A stretch of 64,000 bases of DNA from Pedobacter mendelii (GTDB taxonomy: Bacteria; Bacteroidota; Bacteroidia; Sphingobacteriales; Sphingobacteriaceae): the NCBI RefSeq assembly GCF_014635725.1, contig NZ_BMDJ01000001.1, positions 496,001 to 560,000 of the forward strand, in the 5' to 3' direction. A program made the position numbers and the translations under genes. The notes under the pieces are model-generated. The model worked only from the letters and a program-made list of their open reading frames with translations. It was not told where the DNA came from and did not search any database. Below are positions 52,523 through 62,460 of the stretch, piece by piece. How positions within the stretch are numbered: position 1 is the first letter of the stretch; each line of letters opens with the position of its first letter.

Positions 52523-53812
52523 ATGAAATACCCACAAATCAATCAGGATTTATTCATTTTAAATAGAAAAAATTTTGTTAACCACTTAAAAAACAATTCA
52601 TTGGCCCTATTTCAGTCAAGTGATGAATTCCCAAGAAGTGGCGATCAGAACTTTATTTTCAAGCAAAATCCAGATTTATTTTATTTATCAGGAATCGATC
52701 AGGAACAAACTATTTTGCTTTTATACCCAGATTGTCCTAATCCAATGTATAGACAAGTCCTGTTTTTAAGACAGACAAACGATTATATAAAAGTTTGGGA
52801 GGGATATAAATATACCAAAGAACAAGCAAAAGCAGCTTCTGGAATAGAAGCCATTTATTGGTTGGAAGATTTTGATAATATTTTGCACAGTATTGTTCAT
52901 TATGCTGATAATATCTACTTAAATACAAATGAAAACGATCGCTACGCACATACTGTGCCTTACCGCGACATTCGGTTTATCGAACAAATGCGTTCGAAAT
53001 ATCCACTGCACCATTATGAACGTTCAGCACCAATAATGCGTGAATTAAGGGCCTTAAAATCAGAAATCGAAATTGAATTAACAAAAAAAGCATGTGGAAT
53101 AACCTGTGATGCTTTTAAAAGAGTTTTAAAATTTACAAAACCCGGCGTTAAAGAATATGAAATTGAGGCAGAAATTATTCACGAATTTATTCGCCAGGGC
53201 GGAACAGGGCATGCCTACACGCCAATTATTGCTTCGGGGCATAATGCAAATATCCTCCATTATAATGATAATAATCAGGAATGTAAAGCTGGAGATGTAA
53301 TTTTATTCGACTTCGGAGCAGAATATGCCAACTATAATGCAGATATGAGCAGATCGATTCCTGTTAGCGGCAGATTTACCAAAAGGCAAAAAGATGTTTA
53401 CAATGCAGTATTGCATGTAATGAAAACGGCTACTAAATTAATTGTTTCTGGAACGGTGTGGAATACTTATCATGAAGCGGTTGGAGAAATTATGACGGAG
53501 CAACTAATAAACCTTGGTTTAATTTCATCTGCAGATGTTAAAAACCAAAATCCTGCATGGCCGGCTTATAAAAAGTATTTTATGCATGGTACTTCTCATC
53601 ATCTAGGAATAGACGTTCATGATTTTGCCGGGCGATATACACCATTCGCAGCTGGAAATATTTTAACGGTTGAACCTGGAATTTACATACCGGAAGAAGG
53701 TTTAGGCATAAGGTTAGAGAACAATATCTTGATTACATCAACAGGAAATATAGATTTAATGGCAGATATACCATTGGAGACAGAGGAAATTGAAGACCTA
53801 ATGAACGGATAG
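52523..53812 (+). CDS. Xaa-Pro aminopeptidase (aminopeptidase P)
   Basis: Removes N-terminal residues preceding proline; a cytoplasmic two-metal enzyme. ATG 52523 (MKYPQINQDLFILNRKNFVN) gives 429 residues; the earlier ATG at 52385 lies in the divergent promoter region. The N-terminal AMP_N domain is at ~5-135 and the M24 'pita-bread' domain at ~165-425 with metal ligands in VILFDFGAEYANYNADMSRS (two Asp), MHGTSHHLGIDVHDF (His), TVEPGIYIPEEGLGIRLENN (two Glu). All ligands are present. It is alone on its strand, divergent from the OmpA gene. Confidence 0.93.
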   Translation: MKYPQINQDLFILNRKNFVNHLKNNSLALFQSSDEFPRSGDQNFIFKQNPDLFYLSGIDQEQTILLLYPDCPNPMYRQVLFLRQTNDYIKVWEGYKYTKEQAKAASGIEAIYWLEDFDNILHSIVHYADNIYLNTNENDRYAHTVPYRDIRFIEQMRSKYPLHHYERSAPIMRELRALKSEIEIELTKKACGITCDAFKRVLKFTKPGVKEYEIEAEIIHEFIRQGGTGHAYTPIIASGHNANILHYNDNNQECKAGDVILFDFGAEYANYNADMSRSIPVSGRFTKRQKDVYNAVLHVMKTATKLIVSGTVWNTYHEAVGEIMTEQLINLGLISSADVKNQNPAWPAYKKYFMHGTSHHLGIDVHDFAGRYTPFAAGNILTVEPGIYIPEEGLGIRLENNILITSTGNIDLMADIPLETEEIEDLMNG

Positions 53813-53885
53813 TCTGTTTGCATTTGACAGTTTTCAGTTAATAACGAATCGATTAAACGGTTAACGGACTGACCAATTAAAACCA

Positions 53886-54788
53886 TTAACCATCTACTTC
53901 AAATTCATCGGCAAAACGATAAATATTAAAATCATTTTTTTTCAAAGCTTCGTGAATACTTTCGCGAAGCTTTTTTTTATCAACCTTTTTCATCTTAAAA
54001 TGCTGAATAATTTTCCATGCCTTTTCAGCATACAAAAATTCTTTTCTTTCAGTTTGTACTCCTATCACCGGTCGAATAATCCAATGGCACAGCTCGGCGA
54101 TTCCTTCATTTTTATGGGCAACCGTTTTCAATATTGGAATTGTTTTAACGCCATGATGAACAATTTTTTTTAGATTATTTGCAAAGGCAGAAGCTCCATC
54201 TCTATCTGCCTTATTTACAACAAAACAATCGGCAATTTCCATTAAACCCGATTTAATATTTTGAATTTCATCGCCTGATTCGGGTACCAAAACTACTACA
54301 GTCTTATCGGCCAGTCCAGCAATTTCAACTTCTGATTGTCCTACACCAACCGTTTCAACTAAAATCAAATCAAAATTAGAAGCTTTTAAAACATCGACCA
54401 TTTCAATGGTTTTAGCAGAAATACCCCCTAAAGCGCCACGTGTTGCAAGCGAACGAATAAAAACATTAGGATTATTAAATTGGCTTGCCATTCTTATTCT
54501 ATCGCCAAGTAAAGAACCAAAATTAAATGGAGAAGTGGGATCTATTGCTAATATAGCTAAACGTTTCCCTTCGGCTGTAAAATGATTAGTTATTGCATTA
54601 ACCAAAGTGCTTTTCCCTGCTCCCGGAGGACCTGTTATACCTACAACCGGTACTTCCATTTTGCTGTCTAAATCTCTTAAAAGTAAGTCTCCCGGCGCAA
54701 TATCATTTTCAACCAAAGTTAAAACTCTGGCCAAAATCTTGTAATTACCTTGTTTAATTTCGTTTAAAAGAGATAGATGGGTATTCAT
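53886..54788 (-). CDS. meaB: Methylmalonyl-CoA mutase-associated GTPase MeaB
   Basis: MeaB is a G3E GTPase that loads and protects the adenosylcobalamin cofactor of methylmalonyl-CoA mutase. The ATG at 54788 (MNTHLSLLNEIKQGNYKILA) is preferred over 54818 and gives 300 residues. Motifs: Walker A VGITGPPGAGKSTLVNAITN at ~48-67, DPTSPFNFGSLLGDRIRM, LILVETVGVGQSEVEIAGLA (G3) and FVVNKADRDGA (G4). The mutase genes are not in the window. Divergent from the glycosyltransferase cluster. Confidence 0.93.
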   Translation of the reverse strand: MNTHLSLLNEIKQGNYKILARVLTLVENDIAPGDLLLRDLDSKMEVPVVGITGPPGAGKSTLVNAITNHFTAEGKRLAILAIDPTSPFNFGSLLGDRIRMASQFNNPNVFIRSLATRGALGGISAKTIEMVDVLKASNFDLILVETVGVGQSEVEIAGLADKTVVVLVPESGDEIQNIKSGLMEIADCFVVNKADRDGASAFANNLKKIVHHGVKTIPILKTVAHKNEGIAELCHWIIRPVIGVQTERKEFLYAEKAWKIIQHFKMKKVDKKKLRESIHEALKKNDFNIYRFADEFEVDG

Positions 54789-54797
54789 CAATAAAAC

Positions 54798-54805
54798 TAT
54801 ATTTG
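54798..54805 (+). promoter_or_regulatory. -7 promoter element before the glycosyltransferase cluster
   Basis: TATATTTG matches TAnnTTTG within a small palindrome (atttgtacaaat), 55 bases before ATG 54861. It could drive the first two glycosyltransferase genes. No clear -33 box. Confidence 0.4.
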
Positions 54806-54860
54806 TACAAATAAACAAAATTATAAGGCGTATATAAGCCTAAAGCGATAAGAAAATTAA

Positions 54861-55739
54861 ATGAAAGTCACCGGATTTACTTTTATCAAAGATGCCATTG
54901 TAAACGATTACCCGATAAAGGAAGCAATACTTTCAGTTTTACCGCTTTGCGACGACTTTATAGTCGCTTTAGGAAACTCTACCGATGAAACTTCAGCATT
55001 GGTTAAAAGCATAAATCCTGAAAAAATAAGAACAATTGATACCGTTTGGAACGAAAGTTTAAAAGAAGGCGGACATGTTTTTGCCGATGAAACCAATAAG
55101 GCCTTAGCGGCTATTTCAAAAGATGCCGATTGGGTGATTTACATTCAGGGCGATGAAGCCATTCACGAAAATTATTTGCCGCTGATTAAAAAGGAAATGG
55201 AAGCTGAGCTTAACAATAATAGTATTGAAGCTCTTTTGCTCAATTATAAGCATTTTTACGCGTCTTATGATTATTTAGCCGAATCGAGGCGTTGGTATAG
55301 AAGAGAAGTGCGAATTTTAAAAAACCTCCCGGGCATACATTCCTATAAAGATGCGCAAGGTTTTCGGATTAATGATAGAAAACTTAATGTAAAGCTAATT
55401 GATGCCTATATTTATCATTACGGATGGGTAAAACCACCTAAAGGTTTACAAGGCAAGGTTCGTAACTTTAATCAATATTATCAAACGGAAGAATGGATAG
55501 AACAAAATTATCCGGTTCAAAATACATTTGATATGCATAACGCAGATAGATTGGTTCACTTTAAAGGAACTCATCCGGAGGTTTTAAAACTAAGAATTGA
55601 ATCGGCAAACTGGAAATTTGAACAGGATTTAACCAAGCAAACACCAAAAATGAATTTCCGAAGAAGGCTGCTTCAAAAAATTGAAGATTTAACTGGATTG
55701 CGCTTGTTCGAATACCGTAATTATAAAATTGTGAAGTAG
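54861..55739 (+). CDS. Glycosyltransferase, GT2-like
   Basis: The 292 residues start MKVTGFTFIKDAIVNDYPIK and follow the GT-A layout of a divergent GT2 group: LPLCDDFIVALGNSTDETSA near 27-46 and the acidic motif WVIYIQGDEAIHENYL around 93 in place of the normal DxD. A basic C-terminus (NFRRRLLQKIEDLTGLRLFE) may touch the membrane. It is followed directly by another glycosyltransferase whose ATG abuts its stop codon. Likely adds a sugar to lipid A core or a surface glycan; donor and acceptor unknown. Confidence 0.82.
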   Translation: MKVTGFTFIKDAIVNDYPIKEAILSVLPLCDDFIVALGNSTDETSALVKSINPEKIRTIDTVWNESLKEGGHVFADETNKALAAISKDADWVIYIQGDEAIHENYLPLIKKEMEAELNNNSIEALLLNYKHFYASYDYLAESRRWYRREVRILKNLPGIHSYKDAQGFRINDRKLNVKLIDAYIYHYGWVKPPKGLQGKVRNFNQYYQTEEWIEQNYPVQNTFDMHNADRLVHFKGTHPEVLKLRIESANWKFEQDLTKQTPKMNFRRRLLQKIEDLTGLRLFEYRNYKIVK

Positions 55740-56726
55740 ATGCAAAAAAGCGTTTCTATCATAATACCGAATTATAACGGCAAACATTTGCTGGAAAAAT
55801 ATTTGCCTTCGGTATTTATTGCTGCTGAAAATGCAAATACCGAATTTGAAATTATCGTAATTGATGATGGCTCGAAAGATGATAGTATCAACTTTATAAA
55901 AAGTAATTACACGAATGTTAAGCTGTTAATCAACGATAAAAACAGGGGCTTTTCTTACACTTGCAATCATGGCATTCGGGAAGCTAAATTTGAACTGATT
56001 TTGCTTTTAAATTCTGATGTAAAGCTTACACCTGATTACTTTCAGCACCAGTGGAAATACTTTATTAAACCAGATACTTTTGGCGTAATGGCTAGAATTA
56101 TGAGTTTTGATGAAACCAAAATTGAAGATGCCGCTCGTTTACTTTATTACAGCGGATGCAGAATTAAAGCAAATAAATTTTATTACAGCGAAAACCAGGA
56201 GGATGAAAATGTTTACACAGCTTACCTTTCTGGTGCTAATGCTTTTGTTGATGCAAAAAAATTAAAGGAGTTAGGCGGCTTTGACGAGATATTTTCTCCA
56301 TTTTCTTCAGAGGATTTCGACTTAAGTTTACGGGCATGGCAATTGGGTTGGAAATGTTATTACGAGCATCGTGCTTTTTGTTTTCACCACATTAGCGGCA
56401 GTACAAAAACACAGATAAAATCAGATTTTATCAAGAGGGTATATTACCGGAACAGATTCTTTTTACAACGTATTCAGCTACAAGGATTACGATTAAATTT
56501 ATTACCGCTACATTTATTATTTGCAGAAATTATACCTAAACTTTTAACAGGTAAACTTTGGATTTGGGGTGCTTACAAACAATATTTAGCTTCCTTCACT
56601 GCGATTAATAACAGTCGCCAAAAACTTGCTACGCTAAAACAGAAGTACAATTGTTCAATAGGCGTTTCTGATATAATGGAGATTATAAATCAATCTGTTT
56701 CAGATAAAAACATTAAACGATTGTAA
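55740..56726 (+). CDS. Glycosyltransferase family 2
   Basis: The 328-residue enzyme has the GT2 signature: VSIIIPNYNGKHLLEKYLPS, IIVIDDGSKDDSINFIKSNY, the DxD-equivalent ELILLLNSDVKLTPDYFQ and the acceptor-side FDEIFSPFSSEDFDLSLRAW (ED motif). It starts immediately at the stop of the preceding transferase (TAG ATG), so the two are translationally coupled. A C-terminal hydrophobic stretch (~255-285) suggests membrane association. Confidence 0.9.
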   Translation: MQKSVSIIIPNYNGKHLLEKYLPSVFIAAENANTEFEIIVIDDGSKDDSINFIKSNYTNVKLLINDKNRGFSYTCNHGIREAKFELILLLNSDVKLTPDYFQHQWKYFIKPDTFGVMARIMSFDETKIEDAARLLYYSGCRIKANKFYYSENQEDENVYTAYLSGANAFVDAKKLKELGGFDEIFSPFSSEDFDLSLRAWQLGWKCYYEHRAFCFHHISGSTKTQIKSDFIKRVYYRNRFFLQRIQLQGLRLNLLPLHLLFAEIIPKLLTGKLWIWGAYKQYLASFTAINNSRQKLATLKQKYNCSIGVSDIMEIINQSVSDKNIKRL

Positions 56727-56775
56727 TTTTACCAACCACAAATAAGGCAAAACTCAAAGGTCTGTTTGAAAACCG

Positions 56776-56783
56776 TACATTTG
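56776..56783 (+). promoter_or_regulatory. -7 promoter element for the MsbA-like exporter
   Basis: TACATTTG fits TAnnTTTG about 75 bases before ATG 56858. Downstream of it lies GGAGG (56808-56812), the clearest Shine-Dalgarno-like string noticed in the window, spaced eight bases from ATG 56821, which is out of frame with the main gene. Confidence 0.4.
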
Positions 56784-56857
56784 CCAAGTTTTAATTAGAT
56801 TTTTTTTGGAGGTGTTTTTAATGCATCATCCATCGTACATATTCCATTTTACACAAA

Positions 56858-58693
56858 ATGAAGACTTATTTTCGTTTATTATCTTTTGCCAAACCAATAG
56901 AAAAATTTGCTATACCTTATGTTATTGCAACTTTATTATCCATTCTTTTTGGAACATTTAATCTTGCACTTCTATCTCCCTTATTTGAAACTTTATTAAA
57001 CGCTAACAAACCTGCTGTTAAAAGTGCTACTTTAACAGATAAAGCGGCAGAATCTTTTTCTTTATTAGGCAAATTAAGAGAATTAGTAAATGATTCGATT
57101 GCTAAAAACTCAATAGAAACCACTTTATTCTACGTTTGTGTTGTAATTGTTATTTCTGTATTGTTATCAAACCTTTTCAGATATTTATCACAGCGATACA
57201 TGGAAGATTTAAGGGTTCATACTTTATTAAATTTTAGAAAGAGGGTTTTCGATAATGTAATGAATCTTCACGTAGGATTTTTCACTAATGAGCGTAAGGG
57301 AGATATTATTTCTAAAGTAGCGTCTGATGTTCAGGTAGTTCAATTTACAGTTACAAACACACTACAAGTCGTCTTTAAAGAACCTGTAACACTTATTGTA
57401 TACGTTATTTTGCTTTTTAACATTTCAGCAAAGCTTACGCTGTTCTCTCTTTTGGTTATTCCAATCTCTGCATTTGTTATCAGTAAAATTGTTAAGCGTT
57501 TAAAACAACAGGCAAAAGAATCTCATGAATCTTTCGCAAAAATGATCGGTTTTTTAGATGAGTCCCTAAGCGGAATAAAAATAATAAAAGCTTTTAATGC
57601 AACAGAAAGAGTAAAAAACAAATTTAATCAAGAGAATATTTTTTACTCAAACCTAACCCGAAAAATGGTTAGAAGACAACAACTCGGTTCACCAGTTTCC
57701 GAATTTTTAGGTGTTTTAATGATCGCTATAATTGTTTGGTATGGTGGAACACTTATTTTACATAATGACGCTACAGCGCTTACAGCTTCTGATTTTATAG
57801 CTTATATCGCAATTTTTTCTCAAGTGATGCGCCCAGCAAAAGCATTAACAGATTCTTTTAGTGGCATTCATTCTGGAATCGCAGCCGGAGAGCGAGTTTT
57901 GGAACTGATAGATACGAAAGCAGAACTGATAAACAAACCAAATGCAGAACGTTTAAATGAATTTAGCAATGCATTGATTTTCGAAGATGTTGCTTTCAGC
58001 TATGGTGAAAAAGAAGTGCTAAAAAATATTAATCTGAGTATTCAAAAAGGGCAAACCGTTGCTTTAGTCGGGCCTTCTGGTGGAGGAAAAAGTACGCTGA
58101 TGGATTTAATTCCTCGCTTTCACGATCCAAAATCGGGTACGATTAAAATTGATGGACACGATTATAAAGATTTAACCGTAGAAAGTATTCGCAGCCAGAT
58201 GGGAACGGTAAACCAGGAATCCTTTTTATTTAACGACAGTATATTCAACAACATAGCTTTTGCAAAACCAGATGCAACGGAGGCTGAAGTTATCGCAGCA
58301 GCGAAAATTGCAAACGCACATGAGTTTATTCAAAATACGGAAAATGGTTATCAAACCTTTGTGGGCGATAGAGGAAACCGACTTTCTGGCGGGCAAAGGC
58401 AACGTGTTTGTATCGCAAGAGCAGTTTTAGCCAACCCACCAATTATGCTTTTAGACGAAGCGACTTCTGCATTAGATACAGAATCGGAAAAATTAGTACA
58501 AGATGCTTTAAATAACTTGATGAAAAACAGAACATCAATTGTTATTGCACACCGTTTAAGTACCATCCAACACGCCGATAAAATTGTTGTAATTGATAGA
58601 GGTGAGGTTTTAGAAACTGGCAGTCACCAGGAATTAATGTCGCAAAATGGCTTGTATAAGCGTTTAATTGATATGCAGGCATTTAACGATTAG
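56858..58693 (+). CDS. MsbA-like lipid/glycolipid ABC exporter
   Basis: Half-transporter of 611 residues with six helices at ~15-330 and an ATPase domain: Walker A GPSGGGKSTLMDLIPRFHDP at ~404, signature LSGGQRQRVCIARAVL at ~509, Walker B MLLDEATSALDTESEK near 530 and H-loop VIAHRLST. Its position among glycosyltransferases suggests export of lipid A-core or a lipid-linked glycan. The ATG at 56858 begins MKTYFRLLSFAKPIEKFAIP. The following transferase gene starts one base after its stop codon. Confidence 0.92.
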   Translation: MKTYFRLLSFAKPIEKFAIPYVIATLLSILFGTFNLALLSPLFETLLNANKPAVKSATLTDKAAESFSLLGKLRELVNDSIAKNSIETTLFYVCVVIVISVLLSNLFRYLSQRYMEDLRVHTLLNFRKRVFDNVMNLHVGFFTNERKGDIISKVASDVQVVQFTVTNTLQVVFKEPVTLIVYVILLFNISAKLTLFSLLVIPISAFVISKIVKRLKQQAKESHESFAKMIGFLDESLSGIKIIKAFNATERVKNKFNQENIFYSNLTRKMVRRQQLGSPVSEFLGVLMIAIIVWYGGTLILHNDATALTASDFIAYIAIFSQVMRPAKALTDSFSGIHSGIAAGERVLELIDTKAELINKPNAERLNEFSNALIFEDVAFSYGEKEVLKNINLSIQKGQTVALVGPSGGGKSTLMDLIPRFHDPKSGTIKIDGHDYKDLTVESIRSQMGTVNQESFLFNDSIFNNIAFAKPDATEAEVIAAAKIANAHEFIQNTENGYQTFVGDRGNRLSGGQRQRVCIARAVLANPPIMLLDEATSALDTESEKLVQDALNNLMKNRTSIVIAHRLSTIQHADKIVVIDRGEVLETGSHQELMSQNGLYKRLIDMQAFND

Positions 58694-58694
58694 T

Positions 58695-59495
58695 ATGAGT
58701 AGTATTTTAAATATCGCAAACTCTATTAAAGCTTCGGAATATATTTTCGAGTTTTCGATATGTACACTTGTTACGCGTAAAAAAGAATACAATGAAATGC
58801 TTCAGTCATTTCTGGATAAAGGATTCTCTGATTCTCTTTGCGAATTTTTATATGCTGACAATACCGAAAAAAATCAGTTTCATGCTTTTAGTGCTATAAA
58901 TCTATTTCTAAAAAAGGCAAAAGGAAAATATATTATTATCTGCCATCAGGATATTGTTATCAATAAGGATGGCTTTAATGAATTAAAAAACTGCATCAAT
59001 CAACTTGATTATTTAGATGCAAATTGGGGCGTTTGTGGTAATGCGGGTGCCGCCGGCCCAAATCACATCGTATATTACATTTCTTATCCCGACGGCACTT
59101 TTATGAATAAGGGCAAATTCCCTTTAAAAGTTACAGGCTTAGACGAAAATTTTTTGTTAGTTAAAAACAGTGCAAATCTTAAAGTCTCAAATAACCTCAA
59201 CGGCTTCCATTTATACGGAACTGATTTAGTTTTACAGGCGGAATTAAATGGTTATTCTTCTTATGTTATTCCTTTCAATTTAACCCACAAAAGCCGAGGA
59301 AATCGCGATGCTGACTTTTTTAGAATAAGAAAAGAACTGATTGAGAAATATGATTATTTCTTCAGGACAAGATGGGTTCAAACCAACTCAACTGTATTTC
59401 ATTTATCCGGTAGTTTTTTAGGAAAATTATCTGGAAACGGGCTATTCTTATTTTTTGTACGAATGTTTAACGGCTTAAAAAAGAGAAGGAAGTAA
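58695..59495 (+). CDS. Glycosyltransferase, GT2-like
   Basis: ATG 58695 follows the exporter stop by one base and gives 266 residues (MSSILNIANSIKASEYIFEF). The fold is GT-A-like with IIICHQDIVINKDGFNELKN as the probable metal-binding region and GNAGAAGPNHIVYYISYPDG; the C-terminal DLVLQAELNGYSSYVIPF and HKSRGNRDADFFRIRKEL resemble transferases annotated as 'glycosyltransferase family 2/ DUF4422-like'. Stop and next start overlap (TAATG). Substrate unknown. Confidence 0.75.
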   Translation: MSSILNIANSIKASEYIFEFSICTLVTRKKEYNEMLQSFLDKGFSDSLCEFLYADNTEKNQFHAFSAINLFLKKAKGKYIIICHQDIVINKDGFNELKNCINQLDYLDANWGVCGNAGAAGPNHIVYYISYPDGTFMNKGKFPLKVTGLDENFLLVKNSANLKVSNNLNGFHLYGTDLVLQAELNGYSSYVIPFNLTHKSRGNRDADFFRIRKELIEKYDYFFRTRWVQTNSTVFHLSGSFLGKLSGNGLFLFFVRMFNGLKKRRK

Positions 59496-60382
59496 TGAAT
59501 ATGAACAGGCCGCTTGTTTCTATCGCCTTATGTACTTTTAATGGAGAAAAATACATTTCAGAACAACTGGATTCCATTATAAATCAAGATTACCCAAACC
59601 TGGAAATCATTATTGTTGATGATAACTCCAGTGATAAAACAATAGATATTCTTAAATCATTTGCAGAAAGAAATGAGAATATTTCACTTGTTTTAAATGA
59701 AACGAATATCGGTTTTAATAAGAATTTCAGAAAGGCGCTAACACTTTGTTCGGCTGAATATATTGCAATATCAGATCAGGATGATATATGGCTTCCCGAA
59801 AAAATTAGCCGCCTGGTAAATAACATTAAAGATAACCTGCTCCTTTATCACGATTCAGAATATATAAATGATAATGGCACATCATTAAACATAAGCATCA
59901 GTTCACATCATCGTTTTTTATCAGGTAATTGCGTAAAACAATTGCTCTATTTTAACTGCATATCTGGCCACACCAGTTTAATCAAGAAAGAACTTTTAGA
60001 TTTAACACCAGAATTTGACAAAGATTTATATTATGATTGGTGGCTCGCTTACACCGCAGCATGCACAGGCAGGTTAAATTTTATAAAAGATAGATTAGTT
60101 AAACATAGAAAGCATACTGAAAGTTCGACCGGAAAAGATAAAACAGATACACGATTATTGAGAGTTGTACATTTAAACTTATTTTTAGCTCATCCTTTAA
60201 CTCCAAAACCAATAGCAGCGCTTGTAGTGAAACTTCTATCAGGTTACAATGAGTTAGCGCATAAAAGTTTCTCAAAAAAATTGTTTTCTTTACTAATAAG
60301 CAATCGAACTGATCTACTTTTCATCCGAAAGAAATCCTACTATTCTCAAATTAAATTTCTGATCAAAGAGAGCTCAAAATAA
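59495..60382 (+). CDS. Glycosyltransferase family 2, rhamnosyltransferase-like
   Basis: The 295 residues have a classic GT2 start (VSIALCTFNGEKYISEQLDS, then IIIVDDNSSDKTIDILKSFA) and the DxD motif in AISDQDDIWLPEKI, the pattern of rhamnosyl- and galactosyl-transferases acting on O-antigen-type chains. HYRKHTESST-like segment (KHRKHTESSTGKDKTD) follows the catalytic domain. It overlaps the previous gene by one base. Confidence 0.88.
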   Translation: MNMNRPLVSIALCTFNGEKYISEQLDSIINQDYPNLEIIIVDDNSSDKTIDILKSFAERNENISLVLNETNIGFNKNFRKALTLCSAEYIAISDQDDIWLPEKISRLVNNIKDNLLLYHDSEYINDNGTSLNISISSHHRFLSGNCVKQLLYFNCISGHTSLIKKELLDLTPEFDKDLYYDWWLAYTAACTGRLNFIKDRLVKHRKHTESSTGKDKTDTRLLRVVHLNLFLAHPLTPKPIAALVVKLLSGYNELAHKSFSKKLFSLLISNRTDLLFIRKKSYYSQIKFLIKESSK

Positions 60383-60449
60383 TGGAAGCATCTTTTTAAA
60401 GGATTAATATTATATTTTTACTTATTCTTATTAAAAAATTGGGATATAT

Positions 60450-61628
60450 ATGTTGAATAAAATAAAATCATGGTTTAGTGTACCACAAAGTGAGGTTGCT
60501 TTGACTCATGATTTTTTAGATCCATCAAAAAAAACAATTCTTATTATTGATGATGATTTGCCTCAGCACGATAAATCTTCTGGCTCGAAAAGGCTTTTTG
60601 AGTTGCTTAAGCTATTTAAAAAACTAAATCTAAACATTGTTTTCTTGCCAAATAATGGCTTAAAATTAGAACCATACTATACAGAGTTAAAACAGTATGG
60701 TGTAGAAGTTTTACTAAACAATCCTGATAGAAAAGGATTGTTAAAAACCTTAAATCAATTATTAAACAAGATTGATTATGCTTGGATTTCGCGACCGATG
60801 TTAAACATTGAGTTTCAAAAGCTAATTAAGAAAAACAAAAACACCAAGATAATTTTCGATACTGTTGATTTACATTTTGTAAGAATGCTAAGGCAAGCTG
60901 AAAATGAAAACAATGAAAAACTTAAACGTAAAGCTTTAAAATTCAAGAAATTAGAACTCGAACTAGCCAACAAATCCGATGCAACAATTACAGTTACCGA
61001 TACAGAAAAAGTATTGCTAGAAAATGAAAATATTAAGAACGTTTATGTTGTTCCAAATATTCACCAACTTCAAATACCACTACAGGAAATTTCATTTAAA
61101 GATAGAAAAGGTATCGTTTTTATTGGGGGCTATAAACATGAGCCAAATATTGACGCCGTTAAGTGGTTTATGCATGAAATTTTACCAAAGATTTGGAATT
61201 CTTTAGATAAAATTCCAGTGTACCTGTTAGGGAGCTTTCCTACTAATGAAATTAGCGCTTTTGCCAATGAAAATGTTTTTGTTCCTGGATATATAGAGGA
61301 TGTAAGCGAATATTTTTTAAAATCGAAAGTATTTATTGCACCATTAAGATATGGAGCAGGAATGAAAGGAAAGATTGGACAAAGTTTAGAGTTTGGCTTA
61401 CCAATTGTTTCTACTTCGATTGGTGCAGAAGGCATGAATTTAATTCATGAAAATAACGTGTTAATTGCTGATGAAGCAGATGATTTTGCAAATGAAGTTA
61501 TCCGACTATATCAAAATGAAAATTTATGGAAAGAAATTAAAGAAAATGCTTTTAAGGCAATAGTTGCATATACTCCTAAAGTTGTCGAATCAAAACTTGA
61601 AACCATATTTAAAAATTTAGGAGCTTAA
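60450..61628 (+). CDS. Glycosyltransferase, GT4/GT-B fold
   Basis: A 392-residue GT-B enzyme. The N-terminal domain begins after a linker with KKTILIIDDDLPQHDKSSGS; the C-terminal nucleotide-sugar domain has GIVFIGGYKHEPNIDAVKWF, VPVYLLGSFPTNE-type strand, and VFIAPLRYGAGMKGKIGQSL followed by GLPIVSTSIGAEGM, the usual donor-binding region of GT4 enzymes. It starts 67 bases after the preceding transferase; the gap has no clear promoter. Confidence 0.86.
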   Translation: MLNKIKSWFSVPQSEVALTHDFLDPSKKTILIIDDDLPQHDKSSGSKRLFELLKLFKKLNLNIVFLPNNGLKLEPYYTELKQYGVEVLLNNPDRKGLLKTLNQLLNKIDYAWISRPMLNIEFQKLIKKNKNTKIIFDTVDLHFVRMLRQAENENNEKLKRKALKFKKLELELANKSDATITVTDTEKVLLENENIKNVYVVPNIHQLQIPLQEISFKDRKGIVFIGGYKHEPNIDAVKWFMHEILPKIWNSLDKIPVYLLGSFPTNEISAFANENVFVPGYIEDVSEYFLKSKVFIAPLRYGAGMKGKIGQSLEFGLPIVSTSIGAEGMNLIHENNVLIADEADDFANEVIRLYQNENLWKEIKENAFKAIVAYTPKVVESKLETIFKNLGA

Positions 61629-61632
61629 TCAC

Positions 61633-62460
61633 ATGAATAAAAAGCTTTCTATAATTACGGTAAACTATAATGATAAAGCTGGTTTGGAAAAAACCATCAA
61701 TAGCGTTAAACAACAAACATGGCAAGATTTTGATTATTTCATTATTGATGGAGGAAGCACTGATGGAAGTGCGGATATTGTTAATATATATAAAAATGAA
61801 TTTGCGCATTGCATAAGCGAACCAGATAATGGTGTTTATAATGCAATGAATAAAGGAATACGCCTAGCAACTGGTGATTATTTGCTTTTTTTAAATAGCG
61901 GAGATAGCTTAAAATCATATACTACACTTCAGGAAATTGAAGTTTATCTGAACAACGAAAAAGATATTTATTATGGTGATGCAAATTACCAGGAAAAAGA
62001 TGGTGATGTTATCAGAACCTATCCAGACAAACTCTCTTTTAGTTTTTTTTACAAACATAATTTATCTCATCAGGCAACATTTATTAAAAGAAATCTTTTT
62101 GAGAATATTTTCTTTTACAATGAAAATCATAAAATAGTATCTGATTGGGAATTTTTCATATATGCTATTTGCAAGAAAAATGTAACCTACAAACATATTA
62201 ATCAGGTTATCTGTAACTATGATACCCAAGGCATATCCTCTATTATCAATAACCATGAATTAATGAATATTGAAAGGGATAAAACACTTCAAAAACATTT
62301 TCCATTATTTATCGAAGATTATCGTACCATTTCCAATTTAAATCTAAAGAGATTTAGGCAGTTTACTTTTATTAAAAATTATCCTTTTGCCTTTAAAATT
62401 TTAAAAGGTTTTATGAATTTAATCTTGATGTTTTTACCAAAATTTAAAAACTTGCAATGA
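61633..62460 (+). CDS. Glycosyltransferase family 2
   Basis: 275 residues with KLSIITVNYNDKAGLEKTIN, FIIDGGSTDGSADIVNIYKN, CISEPDNGVYNAMNKGIRLA and the DxD-type LLFLNSGDSLKSYT. This D-N-G-V-Y-N-A-M-N pattern marks the WcaA/colanic-acid-like GT2 group that adds sugars in exopolysaccharide synthesis. Begins four bases after the previous stop and shares ATGA with the next gene. Confidence 0.9.
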   Translation: MNKKLSIITVNYNDKAGLEKTINSVKQQTWQDFDYFIIDGGSTDGSADIVNIYKNEFAHCISEPDNGVYNAMNKGIRLATGDYLLFLNSGDSLKSYTTLQEIEVYLNNEKDIYYGDANYQEKDGDVIRTYPDKLSFSFFYKHNLSHQATFIKRNLFENIFFYNENHKIVSDWEFFIYAICKKNVTYKHINQVICNYDTQGISSIINNHELMNIERDKTLQKHFPLFIEDYRTISNLNLKRFRQFTFIKNYPFAFKILKGFMNLILMFLPKFKNLQ

